NCBI GenBank assembly: GCA_025201865.1
Contig: MU603014.1
Span: 1 to 25,795, forward strand
From: Ramicandelaber brevisporus
Taxonomy: Eukaryota; Kickxellomycota; Ramicandelaberales; Ramicandelaberaceae
Reading direction: 5' to 3'
DNA length: 25,795 nt
Shown: positions 9,470 to 18,230 of the stretch, in pieces
Numbering within the stretch: the first letter of the stretch is position 1
Layout: each line of letters begins with the position of its first letter
Program-made: the position numbers and the translations under genes
The notes under the pieces: model-generated
What the model saw: only the letters and a program-made list of their open reading frames with translations
The model's database searches: none
What the model was told of the DNA's origin: nothing

Positions 9470-10522
9470 ATGGTTAGCACCAGCGACTACACCTCCAACG
9501 TCACCGAGTATACCTTCCCAGTCGACCGTCCGCTCAAGGTTGGCTTTGGCACTGGCACCACCAAGGTCATTCTCGACTCTGTCCGCCACAGCTCGTCCTC
9601 TTCCTCTTCCACCTCCACCTCCACCTCCACCACCACTACCACTGCCACCAGCTCGTCAAACAACAGCGAGCTTTCGCCAAACGTTGCGACTGTACGTGTT
9701 CAGCTGAGCGGCGAGAACGAGGCGTCAGTCAAGGAGTTTGTCCCAAAAGTTACTCATGACGATTCTCGCTCAGAGTTGGTGTACAACAAGGCAAACTCGG
9801 GATGGTTTAACACGAATTGGTTCGGTGGCAAGACTGTTCGCGCCAATGTCGAGATCTACCTGCCAGAAGCCAACGTCACACCAGTCACCGAGCTCGAGCT
9901 CAACATTGTCAACGGCTCCATCGGTGTCAACAGCGCAACTCCAGTTACCGAGCCCAAGACTGGTCCACTGGCCAATGTGGCATTTGGTAACTTGAAGGTC
10001 AACACCGTCAACGGATCAACCACGCTTCCAGGAATCACCGTCGATGCTCTCGAGGTCAACTGCGTCAACGGTAGCACCAGCCTCGAAGGTGTTACTGCTC
10101 GCAGCGCCAATATCAACACTGTCAACGGCGACGTCACCAGCAGTTTCTCTGGCATCAAAGACCTCAAGATTACCACACTCAATGGCCACATCACCAACAG
10201 ATTCCTCTCGACTGCTACTGCTGCTTCTGCTGCTGCTGCAACCAGTGGTCAATCTGTATTGTCCAAGTACCGCTTTAACACCAAGAATGGCGGCTGCTCG
10301 ATTGGTGTTTCGAAGCACTTTGAGGGTACATTCAATTTCTCGACGCACAATGGCGGCATCATTCTGCCGAGCAGCACACAGCGCATCCAACTGTCCGGTA
10401 GCGTGGACAAGAAAAATGAGCGCCGGGGTATGATTCTGGCAGAGGGCGAGAAGCATGCTGGCTCGTCAGGCTCAATCAAGGCCGAGAGCTGGAACGGCGC
10501 TCTGAATCTTTTCTTCTTTTAA
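9470..10522 (+). CDS. DUF4097-like beta-strand repeat protein
   Basis: A 350-residue protein beginning at an ATG (AAATGG context). It has no signal peptide and no membrane segment, so it is predicted to be intracellular. After an N-terminal region with a Ser/Thr homopolymer stretch (about residues 42-65) comes a ladder of beta-strand repeats from about residue 143 to the C-terminus. Each rung carries an Asn-Gly turn: VNGSIGV, VNGSTTL, VNGSTSL, VNGDVTS, LNGHITN, KNGGCSI, HNGGIIL and WNGALNL. This is the pattern of the DUF4097/adhesin-like beta-solenoid family, whose biochemical role is mostly unknown. Codon use is biased much like RPL3, suggesting good expression. The last repeat ends the protein at FFF. 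The gene is single-exon. The family call rests on the pattern, and no function is assigned. Confidence 0.85.
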   Translation: MVSTSDYTSNVTEYTFPVDRPLKVGFGTGTTKVILDSVRHSSSSSSSTSTSTSTTTTTATSSSNNSELSPNVATVRVQLSGENEASVKEFVPKVTHDDSRSELVYNKANSGWFNTNWFGGKTVRANVEIYLPEANVTPVTELELNIVNGSIGVNSATPVTEPKTGPLANVAFGNLKVNTVNGSTTLPGITVDALEVNCVNGSTSLEGVTARSANINTVNGDVTSSFSGIKDLKITTLNGHITNRFLSTATAASAAAATSGQSVLSKYRFNTKNGGCSIGVSKHFEGTFNFSTHNGGIILPSSTQRIQLSGSVDKKNERRGMILAEGEKHAGSSGSIKAESWNGALNLFFF

Positions 10523-10894
10523 GCTCGATTCCTGTCCACACATTCTTTCTTTCTTTTCGACCTGGTTGGCATTAGTAAACTGTTCTTGTCCATGTTAAAT
10601 ATCACTCTTCCATTCTTCAATGAATCTCATCAACACTAAGCAAATCAATTGCTTTGTCTTTGTTTTGAAAGTTAAGAAAGGTTTTAAAAAGTAAAACACA
10701 AAGTACAGTGGATTATAAAAAAGAGTTAATATATTGCAAATAAGAGAGTGGACTTGGTTTAAGTGTCAGAAAAACAATAAGATAGTAGATGAGTGGCATA
10801 AAAGGGCTACCAGAGCCAAAAACAAACAAACAATGCCAGGTTATTTTTTTTCGTGGTTTATTATTTTTTGAGAATTGAATTGTAGAATGTGAAG
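10523..10894. other. Convergent 3' intergenic region
   Basis: AT-rich spacer between two genes that end towards each other (the DUF4097-like gene on + and the WOPR gene on -). It should contain both 3' UTRs. I see no gene. Confidence 0.5.
10857..10862 (-). terminator. Polyadenylation signal AATAAA for the WOPR gene
   Basis: AATAAA on the - strand, about 32 nt downstream of the TAG stop at 10895-10897, a typical fungal position. Confidence 0.5.
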
Positions 10895-12676
10895 CTAATA
10901 GCTGTTGTCAATGCTGCTACTGTTGTTACTGTTGTCGAATCGCTTGAAACGCTTGATGAGATTTTTGAAAGGTGGAAGTGCTGGAACATTGCCATCGTTG
11001 TTTTGAATGTTGTAGTTCATGATACTGTCAACGCTGTCAATGTCGTCAAAGCTGTTGCGATCACGCTTGCCCAGGTTGTTAGTGGGCACTGGAATTGGCA
11101 ACGATGGTGCCGCAGTACTGGCAGATGATGTCTTTGATGTTTCAGCTTGGATGGAGCTCAATGAGCGAGTAGTCCGCAGTGTGGACGGGAATGGCAATGC
11201 CAATGCCAGTGGCAGTGGAAGACGAGAAGCAGTAATCTGCTGGGACGGTGTTGCTGATACTGGAATGGGTGTTGCTGGGATAGATGGAACTGGATACGGC
11301 AATGTGATGCGGCGCTTGAGATTAACTGGATACTGGGGTGTGCTGGTACCAGAATACGATGGTGTGACAGTACCATATGGAGTGTTCATGGAGGTGACAG
11401 TCGCTGTCGATGACGGAAAGAGGACGCGACGAACTGGAGATTCCACGGGGCTGAGTGGAGACAGCAGTCCAGTCTGCTGATGAGTTGGACGACGAGAGCT
11501 GGGGAAGCTGCTGATATTGTTGCTGTAGTCCGACTGAGTTGGAGAGAGCAGCGGAGGCTGTTGCGGGAATGCTGGAATGGCGGCCATCGGGTAGCTAGTG
11601 GATGGTGCGCAGTAGTTCATTGGACTGCTGTGGGATGGCGTATGCTGTGTCCACGCCTGAGCAGCGTACACATTGTGTGAGTGGGTCGGCGTGGCAGGGA
11701 GCATGGAGGACGACATTAACGGAGATGGTGGGCTGGTGTACAATGAACCCGCTGCTATTTCTGTAGCGTCAGATGAAGTGGCGGCGGTGATCTTAGTCTT
11801 GGTTTTGCGAGCCTTGTTTGTTGCTGTTGCCGCTGCTGTAGTTGTTGTCCGCTTCGACTCGGACTCTTCATTGACAAATCGCTTGAGCTCTTCACACAGC
11901 ACAAGATGGGCAAATGCCGGATCTTGACTCGGACGCAGCAGCCGCTTCTGCTGGATGTCTTCATCCTTGAGATAGTTGATGAATCTATACTCGAGCTTCT
12001 TGCCGCCAATCTCAACGCGACAAGTGACACCATGCTTGCGATAACCGCCTGGCTTGATCGGACCGGTGCCGCGGCAAGTGCCAATGTTGCCTGGAATCTT
12101 GCCACTGAATATTGGAGTACGATTCTGCAGACAGCGTGGAAGTGGAGAGAATGGGGATGACTGTTGTTGTTGTTGCTGCTGCAGTTGCTGGTGCTGGTCA
12201 GCTGCTGGCGAGAAGAGCATGGCCTGGGATTGTTGTTGTTGGTGCTGGAGAGGAGTGTCGATGCCTGTGTCGGGCGATGCACACTCATCGCTGCTACCAG
12301 CACTGTCGCTAGTGCGGCGCTTGATAATACTGTGGCCGGTATTGGTCTTGCGCTTTGACCCCTCATTGACTTCATGGTACACCATGAAAGTTGACGAACC
12401 AACCCGGTTACCAGCGCGCGTTGGACTCCAGTTCATGTGGTCATTGAAGCGTTCAAATGAGCCCTTCTTGAGCTCGAATCCAAAGATCGTGCCGCTGCGG
12501 ATTGACGCCACCACGTCACTTGTGTCCTTGGGCCGATGTTGCCACAGCTGAATGTCACCGTTGAGAGCTGCTTGGAAGAGATATGCTGCATCTTGAGCGT
12601 CCTCAATGTAGCCGTAGTGGACCTCATGGCCAACGAGACTACGTGAACTGTGGATGCTGTGGTTAATTGAGTGCAT
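10895..12676 (-). CDS. WOPR-domain transcription regulator (Gti1/Pac2/Wor1/Ryp1 family)
   Basis: A 593-residue fungus-specific DNA-binding regulator. The bipartite WOPR domain is clear. WOPRa spans about residues 20-103: YGYIEDAQDAAYLFQAAL, then IRSGTIFGFE, WSPTR and FMVYHEV. WOPRb spans about residues 209-270: GGYRKHGVTCRVEIGGKK, then INYLKDEDI and LLRPSQDP. The two lobes are separated by about 105 residues of basic (SKRK, IIKRR) and Gln-rich linker. Beyond residue 275 the protein is disordered, rich in Ser/Pro/Thr, with many SP/TP sites. Family members such as Wor1 and Ryp1 control morphological switching, sporulation or virulence programmes, but which process this copy controls cannot be read from sequence. 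The start is a real ATG at 12674-12676. The gene has no intron and an exceptionally long non-coding region upstream. Confidence 0.93.
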   Translation of the reverse strand: MHSINHSIHSSRSLVGHEVHYGYIEDAQDAAYLFQAALNGDIQLWQHRPKDTSDVVASIRSGTIFGFELKKGSFERFNDHMNWSPTRAGNRVGSSTFMVYHEVNEGSKRKTNTGHSIIKRRTSDSAGSSDECASPDTGIDTPLQHQQQQSQAMLFSPAADQHQQLQQQQQQQSSPFSPLPRCLQNRTPIFSGKIPGNIGTCRGTGPIKPGGYRKHGVTCRVEIGGKKLEYRFINYLKDEDIQQKRLLRPSQDPAFAHLVLCEELKRFVNEESESKRTTTTAAATATNKARKTKTKITAATSSDATEIAAGSLYTSPPSPLMSSSMLPATPTHSHNVYAAQAWTQHTPSHSSPMNYCAPSTSYPMAAIPAFPQQPPLLSPTQSDYSNNISSFPSSRRPTHQQTGLLSPLSPVESPVRRVLFPSSTATVTSMNTPYGTVTPSYSGTSTPQYPVNLKRRITLPYPVPSIPATPIPVSATPSQQITASRLPLPLALALPFPSTLRTTRSLSSIQAETSKTSSASTAAPSLPIPVPTNNLGKRDRNSFDDIDSVDSIMNYNIQNNDGNVPALPPFKNLIKRFKRFDNSNNSSSIDNSY

Positions 12677-14510
12677 TGTTTGATAGCTGTCGATTTTTAG
12701 TTGTGTTGCACGACTGTTATTGTTGTTGTTACTTGTTGGAGCTGTAGGGTTGTGAAGTTGCGCTGGTATTTGTTATTTCTTGTGGGAGCTGTATCAAAGT
12801 TGTTGTATCAGGAAAGAGAGGACCCAGTGAGTTGGTTTGGAAGAGAGAAAAACAAAGAAGGGTTGTATCGAGAAACGCGCTTTTGCGTGTATCACAGGTT
12901 GGGTTGAGAAAGCACGTTTAGTGTATGACAGTGGTTGTATTATCACGAGAAAGGTGAACAAGTTGAATGAAAGAAACGGTAGAGAAAGAAGAGAAGAGAA
13001 GAGAAAAGGTCGCGGTCAACAATTGTCAGTCTATTTATCTGTTCAGGTTTATTCTGTTTGGGCTGTGTTTATATGCGCGTATGTATAGTGCAGGATGATG
13101 TGAGATGAAAGCGCGTGTGTATGTGTGTGTTCGTGTGTATTCGTGTGTTTACGTGTATGTGTGTTCGTGTGTATTTATCTAGGATTGAAAGTACACGAAG
13201 ATCGAAGGAAAAAAAGAAATGAAACTGTATAAAGATGTGGGTGATACGAAGGCAGTGGGAACTATCGAAGAGAAAAGAAAAAGCAAAAGAACAAAGTGAA
13301 GGAGAAGAAAGTATGGTGTGGGTAAAACGAAAAAAAGTCTAGCTAGTGAAGGTTTATACGAAGTGGACAACTAACAGGAAGAGGGAGGTGGAGGTGGAAA
13401 AATAAGAAAAAAAGTAAAAAAATAAAGGAGTAGCGACGGAATTGCGCTGTCGTCTGGAGTGGTGTGGAATAAACGCGAGTAATCTACACCACAGTTGAAG
13501 GTTTTGCTGTTGCTGCTGTTGCTGTTGTTGCAGCTGTCTATTTATGAAGGTGGGAAAAACTGATAGCAGTCGGTGGTAATTATGATTGTAATTGTGGTGT
13601 TGGTGTTTGTGGTGGTGGTGGCGGCAGCAGCAACAGCAAACAAACGTAGAGAGGCGTTTGGTTTGCGCTGTAGTTTTTTTGTTGTTTTTTTTGTTTGTGA
13701 AGTAATTACTTGAGCTCCGCTATGTCTCGCGATTGCTTGAATGCTCCTCCCACTCTTTTGTGATGTTTGACGCCACAACACTGCAGTAATAAAATTGGGG
13801 AGATGGATGTGTGTGGATGTGTGTATGTGTGTGAAAAAGTAAGGAGAGTAGCAGAGCAACGAGGGCAACTTCGCAGTCAAGACTCCGCCGATAGGCTGAG
13901 CAAGCTTATTCTTTTCTCGTTGCACTGTCGATTGTGATGTTGAAATGTTATTTCGTGTGTGTTTTGCCACAAGAAATGAAGCGATGTGGAAGGTCGATCG
14001 AGCTTGAGGGCTGTGGGCTGGGTAAGTGGAGGCGGAGAAGTAGGAGAAGGAAGAAGAGGATGAGCGAAAAAAGGCGAGCAACTCTTAATTGCGGACTTGC
14101 TGGCGCGGGTGAGAAATAATATCAAAAATGGTATTCTACCTGCCTATTCAAGAAGGTTGAGAACGAACGGGGCGGACAGAGGCAAGTATTGGGACCTGAA
14201 CTATGTGGCGGCCGTGATACAATGTGTACGAGCCGGCTTGAGAGCGAGTACAATAAGTAAAAGGGAAAAAAGGAAAGAAAAGAAAAGGAAATGAAAAAGG
14301 AACGAGCTCTGGGAAACGTACGGATTGTGAACTGCTTGGAATGTGTGTGCGTGTGAGAGAGCGTGCGTTTGCGTTTGCGTGTAAGACGCGGAGGTGTGTT
14401 TTGTTTTTGATGCGTGAGTGTGTACAATAGTTGACTATGAGGAAGTGTGGAGGAAAGAGGACAGAAAGTAAGAAGCGAAGTTTACTTTGCGTGTACGACC
14501 AGAAGTTTAA
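12677..14510 (-). promoter_or_regulatory. Very long upstream region / probable 5' leader of the WOPR gene
   Basis: About 1.8 kb without a convincing gene. The + strand is persistently G-, A- and GT-rich, so the WOPR sense strand is CT- and CA-rich. That is the signature seen in the short leaders of other genes here, which suggests that transcription of the WOPR gene starts near 14.5 kb (inference). It contains a GT-rich microsatellite at 13,106-13,176 and several polypurine runs. A 179-codon - strand frame at 13,542-14,081 begins with TTG and is low-complexity, so I do not call it a gene. Long, regulated 5' UTRs are known for Candida albicans WOR1. Confidence 0.45.
13106..13176. repeat. GT-rich microsatellite
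   Basis: Imperfect GTGTGT/TCGTGTGT array in the non-coding region upstream of the WOPR gene. Confidence 0.8.
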
Positions 14511-15317
14511 TAAAGCGTAAGCGACCTTGTTTGTCGAGTCTATTCCTCCTCTTCCTCTCCCTCCTCCTTTTCCTATCTCTCTCAACGCCAGCTGCATCTG
14601 CAGTATTACCAACAAACAACAACAACAAAACAACAACGACAATAACAAAGCAGAAGCAGACGCGTATGTTGACCCCAGTCAAGCATCTGTACAGAAAATC
14701 CACCATGTGGATGAACTGAATGGTAGTTTTTGCATAGCTCTCCTCCTCCTCCTCCTCCTTGTTTCTTCCTTCCTTTCTCTCTTTCTATCTTTCTATGAGA
14801 TCCCCTTCCCCCTGTAAAGCCAAAAAATTAATTAAATGTTTGTTATTCAGAAACTTCAACAGTGTCAATCATCTCAATTGCATAACCTCCTACACTGGTG
14901 GCGACAGGATTAGATCGGCACTCTCCTCCAATCAAACACTTGGCAATACCAACAGTCTTTTTTTCTGTTGAGTTAATCAATTACTGTAAAGTTGCTGCCT
15001 CTTTCTGTTTAAGATGAATGATGTTTATTTAAACGAAACACGAACAGGAATCGGAGCAATAAAAGAAAACGAAAGGAAAAAAGAGATGGAGGCAGTTGAC
15101 ACGAGGATTTTATGGTCCCATAATAGGCAAAGTGTCACAGGAGTGTTTTTTCGCACGATCGCATTTACGTCACTGTCGAACCTTGTTGTCAACCAGCCCC
15201 CCTCTCCATGAACCTCTACAGGAACAAGAACGTGATAGAGACACGAAGAGAGGTGCGAGTACCGAGACGAGGATTGGACTCATCGACGATTGTTACACTC
15301 GGCCAACATTCAAAACT

Positions 15318-15344
15318 TTCTTCTTCTTCTTCTTCTTCTTCTTC
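15318..15344 (+). repeat. TTC microsatellite (9 units)
   Basis: Perfect TTC trinucleotide tract of 27 bp in the non-coding region upstream of the gene at 15706. Confidence 0.9.
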
Positions 15345-15481
15345 AACCGTTTCTTTTTTCTCTTGTGCATCCAACTTTGCATATTGCGCCGTTGTTTTTG
15401 TTGAGCTTTCCGTGAGTCTACCACAGTCTCGAGTAGTTGACTGGTATCTTGTCAGTTTTTCTATTTTATTTTTCGAACTGG

Positions 15482-15521
15482 CTGTCTGTCTGGCTGACTG
15501 CCTGCCTGCCTGTCTGTCTGG
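15482..15521 (+). repeat. CTGN tetranucleotide array (10 units)
   Basis: Ten consecutive tetramers of form CTGN (CTGT, CTGG, CTGA, CTGC) with no gaps. The four-base period shows that it is not coding. Confidence 0.85.
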
Positions 15522-15643
15522 CTAGCTGCGGCAACAATTTTAGACCCACCACTTTACCAGTCAATACAGTACCCGTATCAGACGACTTTGACAACGACTG
15601 CCAGTTCGAACCAGTCATCAATTGAAAGCTGCACAACTCACTA

Positions 15644-15693
15644 TCAGCTCAGTTCAGTTCAACTCAGTTCAGCTCAGCTCAGCTCAACTCAAC
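15644..15693 (+). repeat. TCARY pentanucleotide array (10 units)
   Basis: Ten consecutive 5-bp units (TCAGC, TCAGT or TCAAC) ending 12 bp before the chosen ATG at 15706. A five-base period is not compatible with selection on a protein frame. This supports starting the downstream CDS at 15706 and not at the upstream in-frame TTG at 15622. Confidence 0.85.
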
Positions 15694-15705
15694 CTTGACA
15701 ATCAA

Positions 15706-16411
15706 ATGTATAAACAAAGTATCCTACACACGACGGCGACAACAAGTGCGATCCTCGCAGATATCACCATACAGCGACCCTCTCGACCTTCCAGATCCTC
15801 CAGACCCTCGAGTCTTGTTATCATCCCAATATCGTCAACAACAGCAGCAGCATCGCCATCACCAATACACGCAACCGCTGCCTCTCCAGTAATGCCAACC
15901 TTATCTGCTGGCCCTTCGCCTCAACTGCAATACGACTCACTGCAGAGACAGCAGCAGCAGCCGGTACCAGAGGGTGTGTTTCTTCGACCAAAGCGCAGTG
16001 ACAAACGACAGGTGCAACAGGTGCAACAGCTGCTGAACCAGCAACAGGAGAACAGCGCTATCTTTGGTGGTCTTGTCACACCATCGATGACACCACATAT
16101 TATGTCAAAGCCGACATCACAGCCACAGCTGCGGAGACCAGTCATGGACGATGCTGCATTTGCTGCAATTCTAGCCACCAATCAGACGCAGCGGCTGACG
16201 CTCAGTCCAGTGGCAGTTATCAACCATGGGTCATCACCGCCTTCATCATCCTCACCATCATTACAACCAGCAGTTTCACCATTGATGTCAACGTCAGCCA
16301 CATGGAAGCCAATGATCGTGACGCATCCAGCAGCAGTTCATTCATCAAACGAATCTGCCAATGATAATCTTGTCTATCCCGAATCAGTGCGACAGCAACA
16401 CCGGCAACACC

Positions 16412-16464
<53 letters not shown>

Positions 16465-16791
16465 ATGCTACAGCTTAATCGCGGTCAATCTGTACGGCAG
16501 CAGAAGGAGGACGACCAGCAAACATCGCTTGATCCATATAGATACATGCTGCAGCCTCTCATTGAATCCGAGTCAGATCTAATGATTGTTGCAGTTGATC
16601 CAAAGCCCGTGAAGCCAAAGACAAACAAGCTGTTCAAGCGTCGGCCGCTGTCGTTCAAATCAAGGTCAGCTTCGCCAAGCGAGAAAGCGCCATCGCTTCA
16701 TGTTCAGCAACAGATATCTGTTGACTCTGTGCGCACACTGGGAGCAAACAATGTGCTGGCGCTGGAATCGGATGATATAAACATTGATTAA
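15706..16791 (+). CDS. Intrinsically disordered polyQ protein of unknown function
   Basis: A 361-residue protein that I do not recognise. It starts at the ATG at 15706; the frame is open further upstream, but only through a pentamer repeat and with no ATG. It is rich in Ser, Pro and Gln, with a pure run of 18 CAA codons at 16,411-16,464. There are no membrane segments or signal peptide. Possible ordered islands are GVFLRPKRSDKR, then MDDAAFAAILATNQTQRLTL near the middle. After the Q tract comes DPYRYMLQPLIESESDLMIV, followed by a basic stretch KPKTNKLFKRRPLSFKSRS that could act as a nuclear signal or phosphosite cluster. The composition suggests a regulatory or scaffold protein, but that is only inference. 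It ends tail-to-tail with the IPMK gene, 81 bp away. Confidence 0.75.
16411..16464 (+). repeat. Perfect (CAA)18 tract encoding polyglutamine
   Basis: Fifty-four bases of uninterrupted CAA in frame within the disordered protein gene. Complete codon purity points to recent slippage expansion. Confidence 0.95.
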
Positions 16792-16872
16792 AGCATCATA
16801 GCATAGAATGATGAAGTCTATAAGTCTATATAAAAAGTGTGTATATTAAGAATAGTTGCAGATGTTGTAGAA

Positions 16873-17889
16873 TTATGCCTGATGAAGGCAGTTAGTGAAG
16901 ATTCGATGAAGGTTATCGAGACCGAAGATGTACTGTTCATCGTATGTTTGTCCGTCTGTGGATGGGGATTGAGCCCACTCAGAATGAGCAAAGTCGATTA
17001 GTTTGAACTGTAATTTGATGTCCGTATTGATACTGGTATCAATATCGCTAGCGGCGGTATCGTAAATGATAAGGATGGATGATGCATACAGCTGTGGACG
17101 GATCGAGCCATTTGTTGAAACCAGCGCTTGTCTCAATTTGTCAACTCTGTCCAAAACTGCCTTGATGACCGCTTGTCGGTATTCAGGCCGTGGTGGCAGG
17201 AACATTTCAAATCCATCGTAAATTGTCTCTTGTGTATATTGTCGACCACACATTCGATCCAGCTTGAACTGTGAGCCGTCCTCCGTGTTGAAATGCGACA
17301 CTCCTGAAATGTACACACCGAGTGAGCCAGTTGTTGTCTTCTTCGCCTTTGCAATCATCTTCTCCCGCTTTTCTGGAGTGCAGTAATCATCATGCAGCCT
17401 GGTGCCAATCTTGACATCGAGAATGCATGGCTTGCTGAATGATGCTGTCAAGTTTTCGAGCGAGATCAGCACATCAAGCTTAGGCTTCTGCTTTACCTGC
17501 TTTATCAGCTTTGCCACTGGCGCATGCACTGGTGTCTCTTGTGATTCTGGTGACTCTGGCGACTCTGGCCGTGCTGCATCTGGCGTGTTTGGATTCGATG
17601 GGTCATCGGTAGCTGGTGGAATGTTGCCGTTGTTGACACGGTGAGCATCGAGAGTGCCGTAATATCGAGGCAAGAAATCAGCCAATGGCTGGCGAGAGCC
17701 GTCAGCTGTTGTAGCACCGAATGCAACTTCGTAAAACACACGCTCAGCCTCTGTCGATGGTTTGACGAGAGTGCTGCCATCGACCGACATCATAATGTTG
17801 CCATGACCAGCGACCTGCGAGTCGAATGGTGAGTATGACGCTTCGCTACAGTTACCGTTAGCTGCCGCTGCTACTGCTGCTGCTGCCAT
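16873..17889 (-). CDS. IPMK: Inositol polyphosphate multikinase (Arg82/IPK2 type)
   Basis: A 338-residue kinase that phosphorylates soluble inositol phosphates (InsP3 to InsP4 and InsP5) and feeds the synthesis of InsP6 and pyrophosphates. Family members also act in the nucleus in transcription and mRNA export. The IPK-family signature PxxxDxKIG is present as PCILDVKIG at residues 154-162. The N-lobe has VAGHGN, then GSTLVKPSTEAERVFYE with the ATP-binding Lys at about residue 43. Further along are GSLGVYISG (about 188-196) and the metal-binding KLIDFAHSEW (Asp299), and the protein ends with GLDNLHRIF. A disordered Pro/Ser/Glu insert (about 90-125) separates the lobes. The frame is open upstream to 18018 but without ATG, so I use the ATG at 17887-17889. 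The single-domain size fits IPMK better than the much larger Kcs1 kinases. Confidence 0.9.
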   Translation of the reverse strand: MAAAAVAAAANGNCSEASYSPFDSQVAGHGNIMMSVDGSTLVKPSTEAERVFYEVAFGATTADGSRQPLADFLPRYYGTLDAHRVNNGNIPPATDDPSNPNTPDAARPESPESPESQETPVHAPVAKLIKQVKQKPKLDVLISLENLTASFSKPCILDVKIGTRLHDDYCTPEKREKMIAKAKKTTTGSLGVYISGVSHFNTEDGSQFKLDRMCGRQYTQETIYDGFEMFLPPRPEYRQAVIKAVLDRVDKLRQALVSTNGSIRPQLYASSILIIYDTAASDIDTSINTDIKLQFKLIDFAHSEWAQSPSTDGQTYDEQYIFGLDNLHRIFTNCLHQA

Positions 17890-18230
17890 TGTTGCTGCCG
17901 TTACTGCTGCCGTGGTAGCCTCTCGTTCACACTGTATGTACTTTGCAAGACAAAGGAGGTTGCACACAAAAAGAGAGGAGGAGGTTATCGTATTTTCAAA
18001 AAAAAAACAAAAAAACAAAGTCGAGTTGCGGAAAAGTGAGGTGGAGTAGTCAACACACTATCGCCTGTCCATCCAAAGCCAAGAAAAGAGTGCCAGATTC
18101 AGTTGGCCAAAGCGCAGTGCATTTCACCTTTCCCCCGTTCATTCATTCATTCACACTACCGTGGACGGAGGAGCCAATTACGAGAAGCGGGATATGTATT
18201 GGATGGAGCTAGAAACAGAAACCAACTCTG
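17890..18230. other. Intergenic: IPMK 5' leader and 3' end of the next gene
   Basis: No gene is visible. It has an A-rich run at about 17,998-18,020 and a short ATTC repeat near 18,140-18,155. The - strand is pyrimidine-rich just upstream of IPMK, as at other 5' ends in this window. Confidence 0.45.

Larger units (their letters stand above)
14511..15705 (+). promoter_or_regulatory. Upstream region / probable 5' leader of the disordered polyQ protein
   Basis: About 1.2 kb with no convincing gene. Here the + strand is pyrimidine- and CA-rich, opposite to the stretch on its left: CTC runs at about 14,741-14,760, a TTC tract, a CTGN tetramer array and a TCARY pentamer array. The composition suits a long leader transcribed rightwards into the gene at 15706 (inference). 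No clear TATA box was assigned. Confidence 0.4.

Noticed and set aside
13542-14081. 179-residue - strand frame in the WOPR upstream region
   Set aside because: Starts with TTG, contains no ATG that would give a substantial product, and its composition follows the CT/CA bias of the leader.
14122-14706. Several - strand frames of 70-166 residues
   Set aside because: Low-complexity, mutually overlapping and without domains; explained by strand bias.
15622-15705. N-terminal extension of the disordered protein from 15622
   Set aside because: Codon 15622 is TTG, and the stretch is mostly a 5-bp tandem repeat, so it is better explained as leader.
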